Shown: positions 9,603-19,938 of the stretch, piece after piece
Position numbering within the stretch: position 1 is the first letter of the stretch
How the letters are laid out: the number at the start of each line of letters is the position of its first letter
NCBI GenBank assembly: GCA_017599285.1
Contig: JAGFXX010000001.1
Span: forward strand, 744,001-808,000
Source of the DNA: Cereibacter azotoformans
GTDB taxonomy: Bacteria; Pseudomonadota; Alphaproteobacteria; Rhodobacterales; Rhodobacteraceae
Direction of reading: 5' to 3'
Length of the DNA: 64,000 nucleotides
Translations under genes and position numbers: made by a program
The notes under the pieces: model-generated
The model's input: only the letters and a program-made list of their open reading frames with translations
Database searches by the model: none
Told to the model about the DNA's origin: nothing

Positions 9603-10849
9603 GCCCGCTCTCCCTCGGCCAGACGCGCTTCGAACTCGGCCGCGAACATCCGCAGCCCCGAGGCGAGCGGCGCCATCGCGCCCCCCATCAGGTCGCAGAA
9701 GCTGCGCCCGCGGGGGGCGGCCTCGGCGGCGGTCATCTGCAACAGCTCCAGATCCGCGCGGCGGCCCCGGCCTTCGGCGAAGCGGTCGAGGATCTTCGCC
9801 ACCAGCGGCAGCCCCTCGCGGCAGGGGGTGCACCAGCCGCAGCTTTCGCGCGCATAGAACCGCATGTGCCGGGCGAGGAAACCCACGGGGCAGGCGCTGC
9901 CGTCGAGCACGATCAGCATGCCCGTGCCGAACATCGAGCCCGCCCTGGCCACATGGCCGAAATCGAGCGGCAGGTCGAGCTGGTCGGGGCCGAAGAAGCC
10001 GCTCGCGCCCCCGCCGGGCTGGAAGGCCCGCAGCTGCCCGTCGCCCGAGACGCCGCCCGCGCGCTCGATCAGCTCGCGCGCGGTGGTGCCCATCGGCGCC
10101 TCGAAGAGGCCCGGGCGCTTCACCCGGCCCGAGACGCCATAGAGCTTGGTGCCGCCTTCCTCGGTGCGCGAGAGGGCGCGGAAGCGCTGCGGTCCCAGCG
10201 ACAGGATGTGGGGGACGAGCGAGATCGTCTCGACGTTGTTCACCGTCGTGGGACGGCCCCAGAGCCCCGATTGCGCCGGGAAGGGCGGGCGCTTGCGCGG
10301 CACGGCGCGGTGGCCCTCGAGCGCGGTGATCAGCGCGGTCTCCTCGCCCACGATGTAGCGCCCGGCCGAGGGGTGGACGCGGATCGTGAGGTCGCCCAGC
10401 AGGCCCGCAGTTCGCGCTTCGTGAATGGCATGTTCCACCGCGGCGATGCCGGGGCGGTATTCGTCGCGGATCAGCACGATCGCTTCGTCCGCATGGGTGG
10501 CGCGGGCGGTGATGATCGCCCCCTCGATCACCTGATGCGGCATGGCTTCCAGCAGGAAGCGGTCCTTGAAGGCGCCGGGCTCCATCTCGTCGCCGTTCAC
10601 GATCAGATAGCTCGGACCATCGCCGGGCGAGGTTCCCCGTTCGGGCATGAAGCGCCACTTGCGCCCCGCCGGAAAGCCCGCGCCGCCGCGGCCGTTCAGA
10701 TGCGCGGCCTCGACCATGTCGATGATCTCGGAGGGGGTCATGGTCCGCGCGCGTTCCACCGCCTCGTAGCCGCCCTCGGCCCGCCATTCGGCGAGCGTGT
10801 GCGGGCGGCGGTCGGGGCGGGCGCGGCCGGTCAGGGGCAGGTCGGTCAC
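9599..10849 (-). CDS. nuoF: NADH-quinone oxidoreductase subunit F (NADH/FMN site)
   Basis: NuoF binds NADH and FMN and carries cluster N3, the entry point of electrons into complex I. The 416-aa protein shows the nucleotide-binding glycine motif GRGGAGFP at residues 53-60, the NGDEMEPGAFKDR region for NADH/FMN, and the 4Fe-4S ligands Cys337/340/343 and Cys385. The start is a GTG at 10849 that overlaps the nuoE stop codon (GTGA). No in-frame ATG is placed well for the family length. The frame remains open upstream, but that part lies within nuoE. Confidence 0.95.
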   Translation of the reverse strand: MTDLPLTGRARPDRRPHTLAEWRAEGGYEAVERARTMTPSEIIDMVEAAHLNGRGGAGFPAGRKWRFMPERGTSPGDGPSYLIVNGDEMEPGAFKDRFLLEAMPHQVIEGAIITARATHADEAIVLIRDEYRPGIAAVEHAIHEARTAGLLGDLTIRVHPSAGRYIVGEETALITALEGHRAVPRKRPPFPAQSGLWGRPTTVNNVETISLVPHILSLGPQRFRALSRTEEGGTKLYGVSGRVKRPGLFEAPMGTTARELIERAGGVSGDGQLRAFQPGGGASGFFGPDQLDLPLDFGHVARAGSMFGTGMLIVLDGSACPVGFLARHMRFYARESCGWCTPCREGLPLVAKILDRFAEGRGRRADLELLQMTAAEAAPRGRSFCDLMGGAMAPLASGLRMFAAEFEARLAEGERA

Positions 10850-11319
10850 AATCCGTCCTCCAGCAGCGCCGCGACGCCTGCGGGCGAGAGCGGGCCCACG
10901 AGGCGCCGGTCGCGGCCCACGACGGCGGCGGGCGCTCGGTCGCAGCCGCCAAGGCAGGCCACGTTCAGAAGCGTGTAGCGCCCGTCGCGTGTGGTCTCGC
11001 CGAACCCGATGCCGAGGCGGCGCTTGAGTTCCTCGCGGACCTCCTCGGCGCCGTTCAGCCAGCAGGAGGCGCCGTCGCAGAGCAGGATCACCGTCTTCCC
11101 GACCGGATGGCGGAAGATCAGCGAGTAAAAGCTTGCCAGCGCTTCCATTTCCGCGCGGTTGACCCCGAGCGCGGACGCCGCTTCGGCCAGATGGCCATCC
11201 GAGACCCAGCCGTGTTCGTGCTGGATCAGCTTCAGCGCCTCGAGCATGGCGGCGCGGGGGCCGCCGTGCTCGTCCGAGGCGGCGCGGATGCGGGCGAGGA
11301 GATCGGGCGAGAGGCTCAT
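10846..11319 (-). CDS. nuoE: NADH-quinone oxidoreductase subunit E
   Basis: NuoE (24 kDa type) carries the off-path 2Fe-2S cluster N1a beside the FMN of NuoF. The 157-aa protein has the thioredoxin-like fold signature with cluster ligands Cys81, Cys86, Cys122 and Cys126, the last pair in the motif NVACLGGC. The length is normal for the E. coli-like form. It begins at ATG 11319, overlapping the nuoCD stop by 4 nt, and ends in a GTGA overlap with nuoF, so expression of E and F is probably coupled. Confidence 0.95.
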   Translation of the reverse strand: MSLSPDLLARIRAASDEHGGPRAAMLEALKLIQHEHGWVSDGHLAEAASALGVNRAEMEALASFYSLIFRHPVGKTVILLCDGASCWLNGAEEVREELKRRLGIGFGETTRDGRYTLLNVACLGGCDRAPAAVVGRDRRLVGPLSPAGVAALLEDGL

Positions 11320-13058
11320 CGGTCAACGTCCGACATGACGAAATCAATGCTGGCGATATGGGCCACGAGGTCGGCCACGGTCATGCCGGGCACGATCTTC
11401 GGGATCATCTGGAGATGGGCAAAGGAGGGCGTGCGGATCCGCGTCCGGTAGCTCTGCGTGCCGCCATCCGAGACGATGGCATATTGCGTGAGCCCGCGGT
11501 GGCCCTCGATCTGGCCGGTGGCCTCGCCCGCGGGCACGACGGTGCCCCAGCTCGACTGCAGGAAGTGGGCGATCAGGGTCTCGATGTCCGTCTGCATTGC
11601 GCCGCGCGGGGGGGGCGTGGTCAGCGGATGGTCGGCCTTCACGGCACCTTCCGGCATGTTCTCAAGACATTGGCGGATGATCTTCAACGACTCTCTCATC
11701 TCGTCGGCGCGCACCCGCGTCCGGTCGAAGATGTCGCCGCGCTGGCCCAGCGGCACCTCGAAGTCGAACTGCTCATAGCCGCAATAGGGGCGCTGCTTGC
11801 GCAGATCCCAGTTGCAGCCGGTGGCGCGGAGGCCGGGGCCGGTGGTGCCCCATGTCAGGGCGGTGTCGGTGTCATAGGCGCCGACGCCCACGGTGCGCGC
11901 GCGGAAGAGTTCGGAGCGCAGCACCATCCGTTCATATTCGTCGAGCCGACCCGGCATCCAGTCGAGGAAGTCGCGCACCATCGCGTCCCACCCCCTGGGC
12001 AGGTCCATCGCCACGCCGCCGATGCGGAAGAAGGCCGGATGCATCCGCGCGCCGGTGATGGCGTTCAGGATCTCGTGCCCCTTCTCGCGGTCGGTGAACA
12101 TGTAGAAGACGGGCGACATGGCGCCCACGTCCTGCGCCATCGTGCCATAGAACAGCAGGTGGTTCATGATGCGGTAGAATTCGCAGAGCATGACCCGGAT
12201 CATCTGCGCGCGGGGCGGCACCGCGATGCCGCAGAGACGCTCGACCGCCAGCAGATAGGGCAGTTCCGAGATCACGCCGCCAAGGTAGTCCACCCGGTCG
12301 CAATAGGGGATGAAGCCGTGCCAGGTCTGGCGCTCGGCCATCTTCTCGACGCCGCGGTGGTGGTAGCCGATGTCCGGCCAGGCCCAGACCACCTCTTCAC
12401 CGTCCAGCCCGAGCAGAATCCGGAAAACACCATGCGTGGAGGGGTGATGCGGGCCGAAGTTGAGAACCATCAGCTCTTCGCCGTCGCGCAGCCCGGGCAG
12501 ACCGAGCAGATCGGGATCGGTGATGGTGGCGCGCTCCTCCGCCTCGAAGAGACGGTCGGTCAGCACGAAGGGCGGCTTCTCGGTCGCCCGCGCGTAATGG
12601 GTCTTGAGCAGCGGATGCCCCTCCCAGGTGGGCGGCATCAGCAGGCGGCGCGTCTCGCGGCCGAAGTCGAGGCCGAACATGTCGTGCGCCTCGCGTTCAT
12701 ACCAGTCGGCGTTGGCATAGACACCCGCCACCGAAGGCGCGTGCCCGTCGGTCGCGAGCTTGAGACGCAGGTCGGCGTTGCGCTCAAGCGAGACGAGGTG
12801 AGAGCAGAGCGTGAGCCGCGAGTCGGGCTGACCCGCGCGGTGCTGCCGCTGGCTCTCGTCGATCGCCCAGAGGTCGGCGAGCAACGGGAAGGGCGCGGAG
12901 ATCTCCTCGCGCAGGAAGCGGTGGGCGGCCTCCCATGCCGGGGCGGCCAGCCAGAGGACGGGAAAGCCCTCGCCGGTCACCTGCTCGGACAGGATGTCTG
13001 CGCCGAAGCGCGATCGGAGCGCCTGAAGCGCGTCCGCAATAACCTGATCGAAGCTCAT
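11316..13058 (-). CDS. nuoCD: NADH-quinone oxidoreductase fused subunits C/D
   Basis: A single 580-aa protein joins the 30-kDa subunit (NuoC, about residues 1-170, including [15 protein letters not shown]) to the 49-kDa subunit (NuoD, about residues 190-580). The NuoD part has [14 protein letters not shown], the quinone-pocket loop with conserved histidines, and the [NiFe]-hydrogenase-like fold. The fusion is known from E. coli and other gammaproteobacteria, whereas the classic alphaproteobacterial operon has separate nuoC and nuoD. It starts at ATG 13058 in a 4-nt overlap with nuoB and forms the connecting module next to cluster N2. Confidence 0.96.
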   Translation of the reverse strand: MSFDQVIADALQALRSRFGADILSEQVTGEGFPVLWLAAPAWEAAHRFLREEISAPFPLLADLWAIDESQRQHRAGQPDSRLTLCSHLVSLERNADLRLKLATDGHAPSVAGVYANADWYEREAHDMFGLDFGRETRRLLMPPTWEGHPLLKTHYARATEKPPFVLTDRLFEAEERATITDPDLLGLPGLRDGEELMVLNFGPHHPSTHGVFRILLGLDGEEVVWAWPDIGYHHRGVEKMAERQTWHGFIPYCDRVDYLGGVISELPYLLAVERLCGIAVPPRAQMIRVMLCEFYRIMNHLLFYGTMAQDVGAMSPVFYMFTDREKGHEILNAITGARMHPAFFRIGGVAMDLPRGWDAMVRDFLDWMPGRLDEYERMVLRSELFRARTVGVGAYDTDTALTWGTTGPGLRATGCNWDLRKQRPYCGYEQFDFEVPLGQRGDIFDRTRVRADEMRESLKIIRQCLENMPEGAVKADHPLTTPPPRGAMQTDIETLIAHFLQSSWGTVVPAGEATGQIEGHRGLTQYAIVSDGGTQSYRTRIRTPSFAHLQMIPKIVPGMTVADLVAHIASIDFVMSDVDR

Positions 13059-13672
13059 GTGGACTCCGGATCGGCCAGGCGGGCGACGGACATGCGCCCC
13101 TCGCGCAGCGCGTCGCGGCGCGGAACGGGGTCGAAGGGCCGGGCAGGGCCGGTCTCGCCCATGCGGATCTGAAGGGGGCGCGCCTCGGTCGCGATCTTGG
13201 ACTGCAGCAGCACCAGCGCCTCCATCAGCGCCTCGGGCCGCGGCGGGCAGCCGGGCACATAGACATCGACCGGCAGGAAGCTGTCCACGCCCTGCACCAC
13301 GGAATAGATGTCATACATGCCGCCGGAATTGGCGCAGGCGCCCATCGAGATCACCCAGCGCGGCTCTCGCATCTGCTGGTAGAGGCGGTAGAGCGGCACG
13401 GCCATCTTGCGGAAGACGGTGCCCGACACGATCAGCAGGTCGGCCTGCCGCGGGGTGGAGCGGATGACCTCCGCCCCGAAGCGGGCTTGGTCGTAGACCG
13501 GCGTCAGCGCCGTCGCCATCTCGACATAGCAGCAGGACAGCCCGAAGTTGAACGGCCAGAGGCTGTGCTTGCGCGACCAGGCCACGAGATCGTCGAGGCG
13601 CGTGAAGAGATGGGATGCGGCCATGCGGTCTTCCGGCGCCTCGGCGCCGGGCCGCCCTATCGTCCAGCTCAT
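13055..13672 (-). CDS. nuoB: NADH-quinone oxidoreductase subunit B (cluster N2)
   Basis: NuoB (PSST/20 kDa type) carries cluster N2, the last iron-sulfur centre before quinone. The 205-aa protein has the canonical ligand set: tandem cysteines 47 and 48 in GLSCCYVEM, Cys113 in MGACANSGG and Cys142 in VPGCPPRPE. The VSGTVFRKM stretch lines the quinone side. Both ends overlap neighbours by 4 nt: the start with the nuoA stop and the stop with the nuoCD start. Confidence 0.96.
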   Translation of the reverse strand: MSWTIGRPGAEAPEDRMAASHLFTRLDDLVAWSRKHSLWPFNFGLSCCYVEMATALTPVYDQARFGAEVIRSTPRQADLLIVSGTVFRKMAVPLYRLYQQMREPRWVISMGACANSGGMYDIYSVVQGVDSFLPVDVYVPGCPPRPEALMEALVLLQSKIATEARPLQIRMGETGPARPFDPVPRRDALREGRMSVARLADPEST

Positions 13673-14055
13673 GCCCGGTCCTTCCGCGGAGCGGTCTCGA
13701 GCGCGCCCTCCATCCAGAGCCAGGCGAGGGCGGCCAGAAGCACGAGAATGAAGATGGTCGCCGCGATCAGCCCGGAGGTGCCGAGTTCGAGGGCCGAGAC
13801 AGCCCAGGCAAAGAGGACGGCCACCTCGACGTCAAAGATCATGAAGAAGACGGCGATCAGGAAATATTGCGTGGCGACGCGCCCGCGCAGCGGCCGCCCC
13901 GAGGGCGCCCCGCTTTCGTAGGTGCCGAATCCGTCGCGCGACGGCTCGCGCAGCGCGCCCGCCACCAGAAGGATCGCGGCCACCGTCACCGCAACGACCG
14001 CAAGGTGCAGCGCAAGGGCGGCCCTCGGATCGAGGCTGTTCATCAGTTCGAGCAT
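13669..14055 (-). CDS. nuoA: NADH-quinone oxidoreductase subunit A, first gene of operon
   Basis: NuoA is a small three-helix membrane subunit (ND3 type) whose first loop reaches the quinone site. From ATG 14055 the product is 128 aa, with helices at the N-terminus, in [22 protein letters not shown] (containing the conserved DVE) and near the C-terminus. A TTG at 14073 is in frame, but the purine-rich GGAAGGA lies between it and ATG 14055 at the right distance to serve the latter. It is the promoter-proximal gene; an FNR-like site lies about 108 bp upstream. Confidence 0.93.
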   Translation of the reverse strand: MLELMNSLDPRAALALHLAVVAVTVAAILLVAGALREPSRDGFGTYESGAPSGRPLRGRVATQYFLIAVFFMIFDVEVAVLFAWAVSALELGTSGLIAATIFILVLLAALAWLWMEGALETAPRKDRA

Positions 14056-14438
14056 GTCGCTGCGTCCTTCCAAGCGGAAAGAAACCGGCAGGAGGGAGTC
14101 ACCTGCGCTGTCTTGTCCGTCTGTATCATCCGCTGATTAACCATTCGTGTGAGGGTGGCGCCTTGATCTGCATCAGAATTTCTCAGATAGGTCCATGGAC
14201 CGCGCCCGAAAGATACGCGGCCTGCGCCAAGACGTCGCGCCCCGAATCATCGGCCGCCCTGGCGCGCCTCCGATCTGCCCAAGCCGTGGGCGCGGCCGAC
14301 GGGTCGCGCGGCCCTGCGGCTTTCCGCAGGCTGGAAAGCCGGGCTGCGCGCCGTCCGCGCATTGACGGTTGAAGGTGCTTCGACATAGGTAGCCGCGGGA
14401 GCCGGCACTTTTCCACATTGACCGGGAGAGGGAGGAAC
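14056..14438. other. Divergent regulatory region, nuoA / TRAP small subunit
   Basis: This is the only stretch longer than 300 bp between well-supported genes. It holds the FNR-like site at 14163-14176, a short AT-richer patch around 14131-14182 that suits promoter elements, and the Shine-Dalgarno sequence GAGGGAGGAAC just before the TRAP ATG at 14439. Short open frames across it (about 70-130 codons, both strands) have no family features and look like GC-rich noise. I see no clear terminator or riboswitch. Confidence 0.5.
14163..14176. promoter_or_regulatory. FNR/FnrL-type binding site upstream of nuoA
   Basis: TTGATCTGCATCAG matches the FNR-family consensus TTGAT-N4-ATCAA at nine of ten positions. 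It lies in the 383-bp divergent region between nuoA and the TRAP genes. The centre is near 14169.5; a class II start 41.5 bp downstream toward nuoA would be near 14128, with TTAATC at 14140-14135 as a weak -10. Control of complex I by FnrL in R. sphaeroides is established knowledge as I recall it; the assignment of this site is inference. Confidence 0.6.
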
Positions 14439-15038
14439 ATGGGAGGGCTACTCGGCCTGTCGCGGTTTATCGACCGCATGAACGAACTCATCGGTCGCGG
14501 GGTCTCGTGGCTGATCCTGATCGCGATCTTCATCAGCGCGGGGAACGCCACCGTCCGCAAGGTTCTGAACACCTCGTCCAACGCCTGGCTCGAGCTTCAA
14601 TGGTATCTGTTCGGCGCGGCCTTCCTGTTCGCCGCAGCCTACACGCTGAAGCAGAACGAGCATATCCGCATCGACATCGTCTACGGGCTCTTCTCGCGGA
14701 AGGTGCAGCACTGGATCGACCTGTTCGGCCATCTGTTCTTCCTGATGCCCTTCGTGGTCCTGATGCTGATCTATCTCGGCCCCTACGTCGAGCGGTCCTG
14801 GAGGATCGGGGAAGTCTCGACCAACTCGGGCGGCCTGATCATCTGGCCGGCGAAGACGCTGCTTCTGATCGGCTTCTTCCTGCTCGCGCTGCAGGGCGTG
14901 TCCGAGATCATCAAGAAGATCGCGGTGATGCGGGGCATCATCCCGGATCCGACGCCCTTCGTCTCGGCCCATGAGGCGGCCGAGCGCGAGGGCGAGATGC
15001 TGGCCGGCGACGTGAAGCTGGGCGAGGTGAAGAAATGA
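14439..15038 (+). CDS. takQ: TRAP transporter small membrane subunit (DctQ family)
   Basis: This is the small membrane subunit of a tripartite ATP-independent periplasmic transporter. The 199-aa product has four predicted helices (about residues 25-45, 60-80, 95-120 and 140-160) and conserved DctQ positions such as the tryptophan in NAWLELQWYLFGAAF. ATG 14439 was chosen over TTG 14418 because GGGAGGAAC immediately precedes it. The stop overlaps the start of the large subunit as ATGA. With the TakP-like binding protein at 17168-18265 it should form one transporter. The symbol rests on that link. Confidence 0.88.
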   Translation: MGGLLGLSRFIDRMNELIGRGVSWLILIAIFISAGNATVRKVLNTSSNAWLELQWYLFGAAFLFAAAYTLKQNEHIRIDIVYGLFSRKVQHWIDLFGHLFFLMPFVVLMLIYLGPYVERSWRIGEVSTNSGGLIIWPAKTLLLIGFFLLALQGVSEIIKKIAVMRGIIPDPTPFVSAHEAAEREGEMLAGDVKLGEVKK

Positions 15039-16999
15039 TGGAATTCATCGCGGTGAACATGGCGCCGATCATGTTCGCCTCGCTCGTCATGTTCCTGCTG
15101 CTGGGCTATCCGGTGGCCTTCGCGCTGGCGGCGAACGGCTTGCTGTTCTTCTTCATCGGGGTCGAGCTTGCGCCTCTGTCGGATGGGACGATCACGCTGG
15201 GCTGGAACCTCCTCGGCACCATGCCGGACCGGTTCTGGGGGGTGCTGTCGAACGAGACGCTGCTGGCCATTCCCTTCTTCACCTTCATGGGGATCGTGCT
15301 CGAGCGATCGGGCATGGCCGAGGATCTGCTCGACACGATCGGGCAGCTCTTCGGGCCGATCCGGGGCGGGCTCGCCTATGCCGTGATCATCGTGGGGGCG
15401 CTGCTCGCGGCCACCACGGGGGTCGTTGCGGCCAGCGTGATCGCCATGGGTCTGATCTCGCTGCCGATCATGCTGCGCTATGGCTATGACCGGCGCATCG
15501 CCTCGGGGGTGATCGCCGCCTCGGGAACGCTGGCTCAGATCATCCCGCCGAGCCTCGTGCTGATCGTGCTGGCCGACCAGCTCGGCCGGTCGGTGGGCGA
15601 CATGTACAAGGCGGCGCTGATCCCGGGTATGGTGCTGACCGGCATCTACATGGGCTATGTGCTGGTCATGTCGATCCTGCGCCCGCAATCCATGCCGGCC
15701 CTGCCGCTCGAGGCGCGGAAGCTCGGCTCGGGCGTGACCTCGCTGATCGTGGCGCTGGCGGTGGCGGTGGCGGTGGCCTTCGGCGCCCACTACTGGCTGG
15801 CCGAGACCTACGGCGCCAAGAACGCCGACATCCTCGGGGCCGTGGCGGGGATCGTGGTGATCTACATCGCCGCCATCCTCGACCGGGCGGCGGGCGGCAA
15901 GCTCATGTCGCGGCTGGCCCAGCAGGTGATCATCGTGCTGATTCCGCCGCTTGCGCTGATCTTCCTCGTGCTGGGCACGATCTTCCTCGGGATCGCGACA
16001 CCGACCGAGGGCGGCGCGATGGGCGCGGTGGGCGCGCTGCTGCTGGCAGCGGTGAAGGGCCGGCTGAACCTCGGCGTCGTGACGCAGGCGCTGGCCTCGA
16101 CCACGCGGCTCTCGTCCTTCGTCATGTTCATCCTGCTGGGCGCGCGGATGTTCTCGCTGACCTTCTACGGCGTGAACGGGCATATCTGGGTCGAGCATCT
16201 GCTGACCTCGCTTCCGGGCGGCGAGACGGGCTTCCTGATCGCGGTTTCGGTGCTGGTGTTCCTGCTGGCCTTCTTCCTCGACTTCTTCGAGCTGGCCTTC
16301 ATCATCGTGCCGCTGCTGGCACCGGCGGCCGAGGCGCTGGGGATCGACCTGATCTGGTTCGGGATCATCCTCGGCGTGAACATGCAGACCTCGTTCATGC
16401 ACCCGCCGTTCGGCTTTGCGCTCTTCTATCTGCGATCGGTGGCGCCCCGGCAGACCTACACCGACCCGGTGACCAAGGCCCGCATGGCGCCGGTGACGAC
16501 CGGGCAGATCTACTGGGGCGCGGTGCCGTTCGTCTGCATCCAGATCGTGATGGTGGCGCTGGTGATCATGTTCCCGCAGATGGTCATGCACTACAAGGGC
16601 GCCCCGGTGGACACGTCGAACGTGACCATCACCCTGCCGCAGATGCCGGGTCTCGGTGGCGGTCTGGAAGGCGGCCTCGGCGCGCCGGGTGGCCTGCCCG
16701 CTCCGGGCGCCGGTGGTCTGGGCACGCCGCCCGGCCTCGCGCCGGCCCCGGGAGGTCCGGGCGTGCCGCCGGGCCTTGCACCCCCGAACGCTCCGGCGCC
16801 GGGAGGGCTGGGGGTGCCGCCGGGCCTTGCGCCTCCGACGCCCACCGCTCCGGCTCCTGCTGCGCCGGCACCGGGTGGGCTGGGCGTGCCGCCCGGTCTG
16901 GCTCCGCCCGCGACGGGCGAGGTCACGCCACCGGACGCAGGCCCTGGTCTGGCTCCGGGAGGGGTGCCTCCGGGCCTGGCTCCTCCGGCGCAGGACTGA
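15035..16999 (+). CDS. takM: TRAP transporter large membrane subunit (DctM family) with repeat tail
   Basis: DctM-type subunits carry out sodium-coupled transport of the solute delivered by the binding protein. Residues 1-530 form the normal core of about twelve helices, with family stretches such as the glycine/serine-rich GVVAASVIAMGLISLPIML and IATPTEGGAMGAVGALL. About 117 further residues (538-654) form a tail rich in Pro, Gly, Ala and Leu. It contains five imperfect copies of a unit like GGLGVPPGLAPP. Typical DctM proteins of about 430-530 aa end without it. The start overlaps the small-subunit stop; a hairpin follows the stop codon. Confidence 0.9.
   Translation: MMEFIAVNMAPIMFASLVMFLLLGYPVAFALAANGLLFFFIGVELAPLSDGTITLGWNLLGTMPDRFWGVLSNETLLAIPFFTFMGIVLERSGMAEDLLDTIGQLFGPIRGGLAYAVIIVGALLAATTGVVAASVIAMGLISLPIMLRYGYDRRIASGVIAASGTLAQIIPPSLVLIVLADQLGRSVGDMYKAALIPGMVLTGIYMGYVLVMSILRPQSMPALPLEARKLGSGVTSLIVALAVAVAVAFGAHYWLAETYGAKNADILGAVAGIVVIYIAAILDRAAGGKLMSRLAQQVIIVLIPPLALIFLVLGTIFLGIATPTEGGAMGAVGALLLAAVKGRLNLGVVTQALASTTRLSSFVMFILLGARMFSLTFYGVNGHIWVEHLLTSLPGGETGFLIAVSVLVFLLAFFLDFFELAFIIVPLLAPAAEALGIDLIWFGIILGVNMQTSFMHPPFGFALFYLRSVAPRQTYTDPVTKARMAPVTTGQIYWGAVPFVCIQIVMVALVIMFPQMVMHYKGAPVDTSNVTITLPQMPGLGGGLEGGLGAPGGLPAPGAGGLGTPPGLAPAPGGPGVPPGLAPPNAPAPGGLGVPPGLAPPTPTAPAPAAPAPGGLGVPPGLAPPATGEVTPPDAGPGLAPGGVPPGLAPPAQD
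16645..16996 (+). repeat. Tandem imperfect repeat coding GGLGVPPGLAPP units
   Basis: The 3' end of the TRAP large-subunit gene consists of about five imperfect repeats of roughly 36-75 bp coding for GGLGTPPGLAPAP, GGPGVPPGLAPPN, GGLGVPPGLAPPT, GGLGVPPGLAPPA and GGVPPGLAPPA, separated by variable Pro/Ala spacers. The frame is kept throughout. Codons vary between copies, so these are not recent exact duplications. Confidence 0.75.
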
Positions 17000-17020
17000 G
17001 AACGGCGGGATGACAGAGGC

Positions 17021-17043
17021 GGCGGCACCGAAGGGGTGCCGCC
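17021..17043 (+). terminator. Hairpin after TRAP large-subunit gene
   Basis: GGCGGCACC and GGTGCCGCC form a perfect 9-bp stem with a 5-nt loop, 21 nt after the TGA, followed by GTTTCC. It is probably the intrinsic terminator of the takQM transcript, though the T-run is short. Confidence 0.65.
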
Positions 17044-17116
17044 GTTTCCGTTCATGGAAGGGACGTCCGACGCAGCCGCTCCGTCCTGCCGTCCGTGCCC
17101 GGAAGACCCAAGGAAA

Positions 17117-17144
17117 AGACCCCGGAGCCGAGGCTCCGGGGTCT
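17117..17144. terminator. Bidirectional terminator between convergent TRAP genes
   Basis: AGACCCCGGAGCC and GGCTCCGGGGTCT form a perfect 13-bp stem around GA. On the plus strand CTTGTCTTG follows; on the minus strand TTTTCC follows the stem, giving a T-run suited to ending the takP transcript 24 bp past its stop codon. Confidence 0.8.
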
Positions 17145-17167
17145 CTTGTCTTGCGGGAGGTTCGGGA

Positions 17168-18310
<1,143 letters not shown>

Positions 18311-18423
18311 CTACGCGCTGCGCGCAGATTACACCGGAAGGGGCCGCTGTCCAGAAGCGAGGAGCGCGGCTTTCCGCACGGCCGATCCGCGGGCGGCACG
18401 GCCCGCCGCATGGCGTGGCGGAG

Positions 18424-18458
18424 GGCTGCATCTGCCCATGCGTCAGACAGATGCAGCC
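18424..18458. repeat. 11-bp perfect inverted repeat between mtlK and takP
   Basis: GGCTGCATCTG and CAGATGCAGCC flank a 13-nt loop, about 160 bp upstream of takP and 46 bp past the mtlK stop. No T-run follows on the minus strand. It could be a terminator-like structure for mtlK or an operator for takP; the sequence does not decide. The rest of 18266-18504 shows no gene. Confidence 0.5.
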
Positions 18459-18504
18459 GTTTGGTGCTTCGATTGCGCAGGCGGGGGACGCTGCCCCGGC
18501 CCGG

Positions 18505-19938
18505 TCACTCTGCCAGAAAACGGCGGAGCACGGCCTCGGCGCCATCGCGCCAGACGGCTTCGAGCGCGGCACCGAATTCACCGACCAGCGCCGGGTGGCG
18601 GCCAAGGTCGCCATAGACCTCGGTCATGGCAAGCCAGTCGGCCGGGTTGGCGCGCGCCCGCTTGGACCGTTCCTGCAGCGCGGACCAGTTCGGGTCGTTC
18701 GGCGCGACCACCTGACCCGAATCCGTGGTGCCGAAGCAGTAGCGGCACCAGAGCGCCGACAGCAGCACCAGCCCCTTCGGCATTCGGCCCGCCGCGAGAT
18801 TGTCGCGCAGCGAGGGCACGATGAACTTCGGCTGCCGGTTCGAGCCGTCCAGACAGAGCCGGCGCGTCGTGTCCGCGATCTCGGGGTTCGAGAAGCGGCT
18901 CTCGATCAGCGAGAGATAGGCCGGAATGCTCGTGTCGGGCACCGGCGGCACATGGGGCAGGATCTCCTCGACCTCGATCCTGTGCAGGAAGGCCGCCACC
19001 AGAGGGTTCGCCATCGCTTCGTGGACGAACTCGATGTCCATCAGGGCCGAGGGATAGGCGATCACCGCATGTCCGCCGTTCAGGATGCGGATCTTCATCG
19101 CCTCGTAGGCGTGGACATGCGGGGTGAAGGTCACGCCGACCTTCTCCAGCGCCGGGCGGCCGGCGGGGAAATGGTCCTCGACCACCCATTGCCGGAAGGG
19201 CTCGCAGGTGACGGGGACGGGGTCGGTCAGGCCGAAACCCTGCGCCAGGTCGCGCTCGTGCGGGCCGGTCGCGGGGGTGATGCGGTCCACCATGCCGTTC
19301 GGGAAGGCCACATGGCTTTTCACCCAAGCTGCCAACTCGGCGTCTAAAAGCTCGGCAAGGCCCACCACGGCGCTGCGCGTCACATGCCCATTGCCGGGAA
19401 GGTTGTCGCAGGACATCACGGTGAAGGGCGCCACGCCCGCGGCGCGCCGGGCGCGCAGGGCCGCCAGGATCGCGCCGAAGGCCGTGGCGGGGGCCGAGGG
19501 GCGGGCCGCATCGGCCACGATGTCCGGGTGCGTCGGGTCGAAGGCGCCGGAGGCATCGACATAATAGCCGCCCTCGGTCACCGTCAGCGAGACGATGCGG
19601 ATGCGCGGATCCGACATGGCCTCGATCAGCGCGGCATTGTCGGCCTCGACCGGCAGGAAGCCGATCATGGCGCCCACGCGCCGGGCCCGGTGACCCGCCG
19701 GGTCCAGCTCGATCACCGTCGAGAGATTGTCCTGCGCCGCCAGCGCCTCGCGCATCCGCGCGTCGGTCGGGCGGACGCCCGCACCGAGGATGCCCCAGTC
19801 GTGCCCTTCGCCGAGCGCGAAGAGATCGTCGAGATAGACGGCCTGATGCGCACGGTGAAAGTTGCCCACGCCGATATGGACGATGCCGGGGGTGAGGGCC
19901 TTGCGGTCATAGGCGGGGAGGGCGACGGTGCGGGTCAT
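18505..19938 (-). CDS. mtlK: Mannitol 2-dehydrogenase
   Basis: This enzyme oxidises D-mannitol (also D-arabinitol and D-sorbitol in related enzymes) to the ketose with NAD+ in the cytoplasm. The 477-aa protein belongs to the zinc-independent polyol-specific long-chain dehydrogenases. It has an N-terminal Rossmann segment PGIVHIGVGNFHRAHQAVY, the central SCDNLPGNG, and the catalytic K-x4-N-x2-H in KIRILNGGH. It follows the smoEFGK transporter genes on the same strand with a 145-bp gap after smoK. In the published R. sphaeroides Si4 polyol operon a sorbitol dehydrogenase gene lies at this position; none is present here. Confidence 0.93.
   Translation of the reverse strand: MTRTVALPAYDRKALTPGIVHIGVGNFHRAHQAVYLDDLFALGEGHDWGILGAGVRPTDARMREALAAQDNLSTVIELDPAGHRARRVGAMIGFLPVEADNAALIEAMSDPRIRIVSLTVTEGGYYVDASGAFDPTHPDIVADAARPSAPATAFGAILAALRARRAAGVAPFTVMSCDNLPGNGHVTRSAVVGLAELLDAELAAWVKSHVAFPNGMVDRITPATGPHERDLAQGFGLTDPVPVTCEPFRQWVVEDHFPAGRPALEKVGVTFTPHVHAYEAMKIRILNGGHAVIAYPSALMDIEFVHEAMANPLVAAFLHRIEVEEILPHVPPVPDTSIPAYLSLIESRFSNPEIADTTRRLCLDGSNRQPKFIVPSLRDNLAAGRMPKGLVLLSALWCRYCFGTTDSGQVVAPNDPNWSALQERSKRARANPADWLAMTEVYGDLGRHPALVGEFGAALEAVWRDGAEAVLRRFLAE

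Noticed and set aside
14183..14581. Open frames of 70-130 codons in the nuoA/takQ divergent region
   Set aside because: They have no ribosome binding site or family features, and one runs antisense into the TRAP gene.
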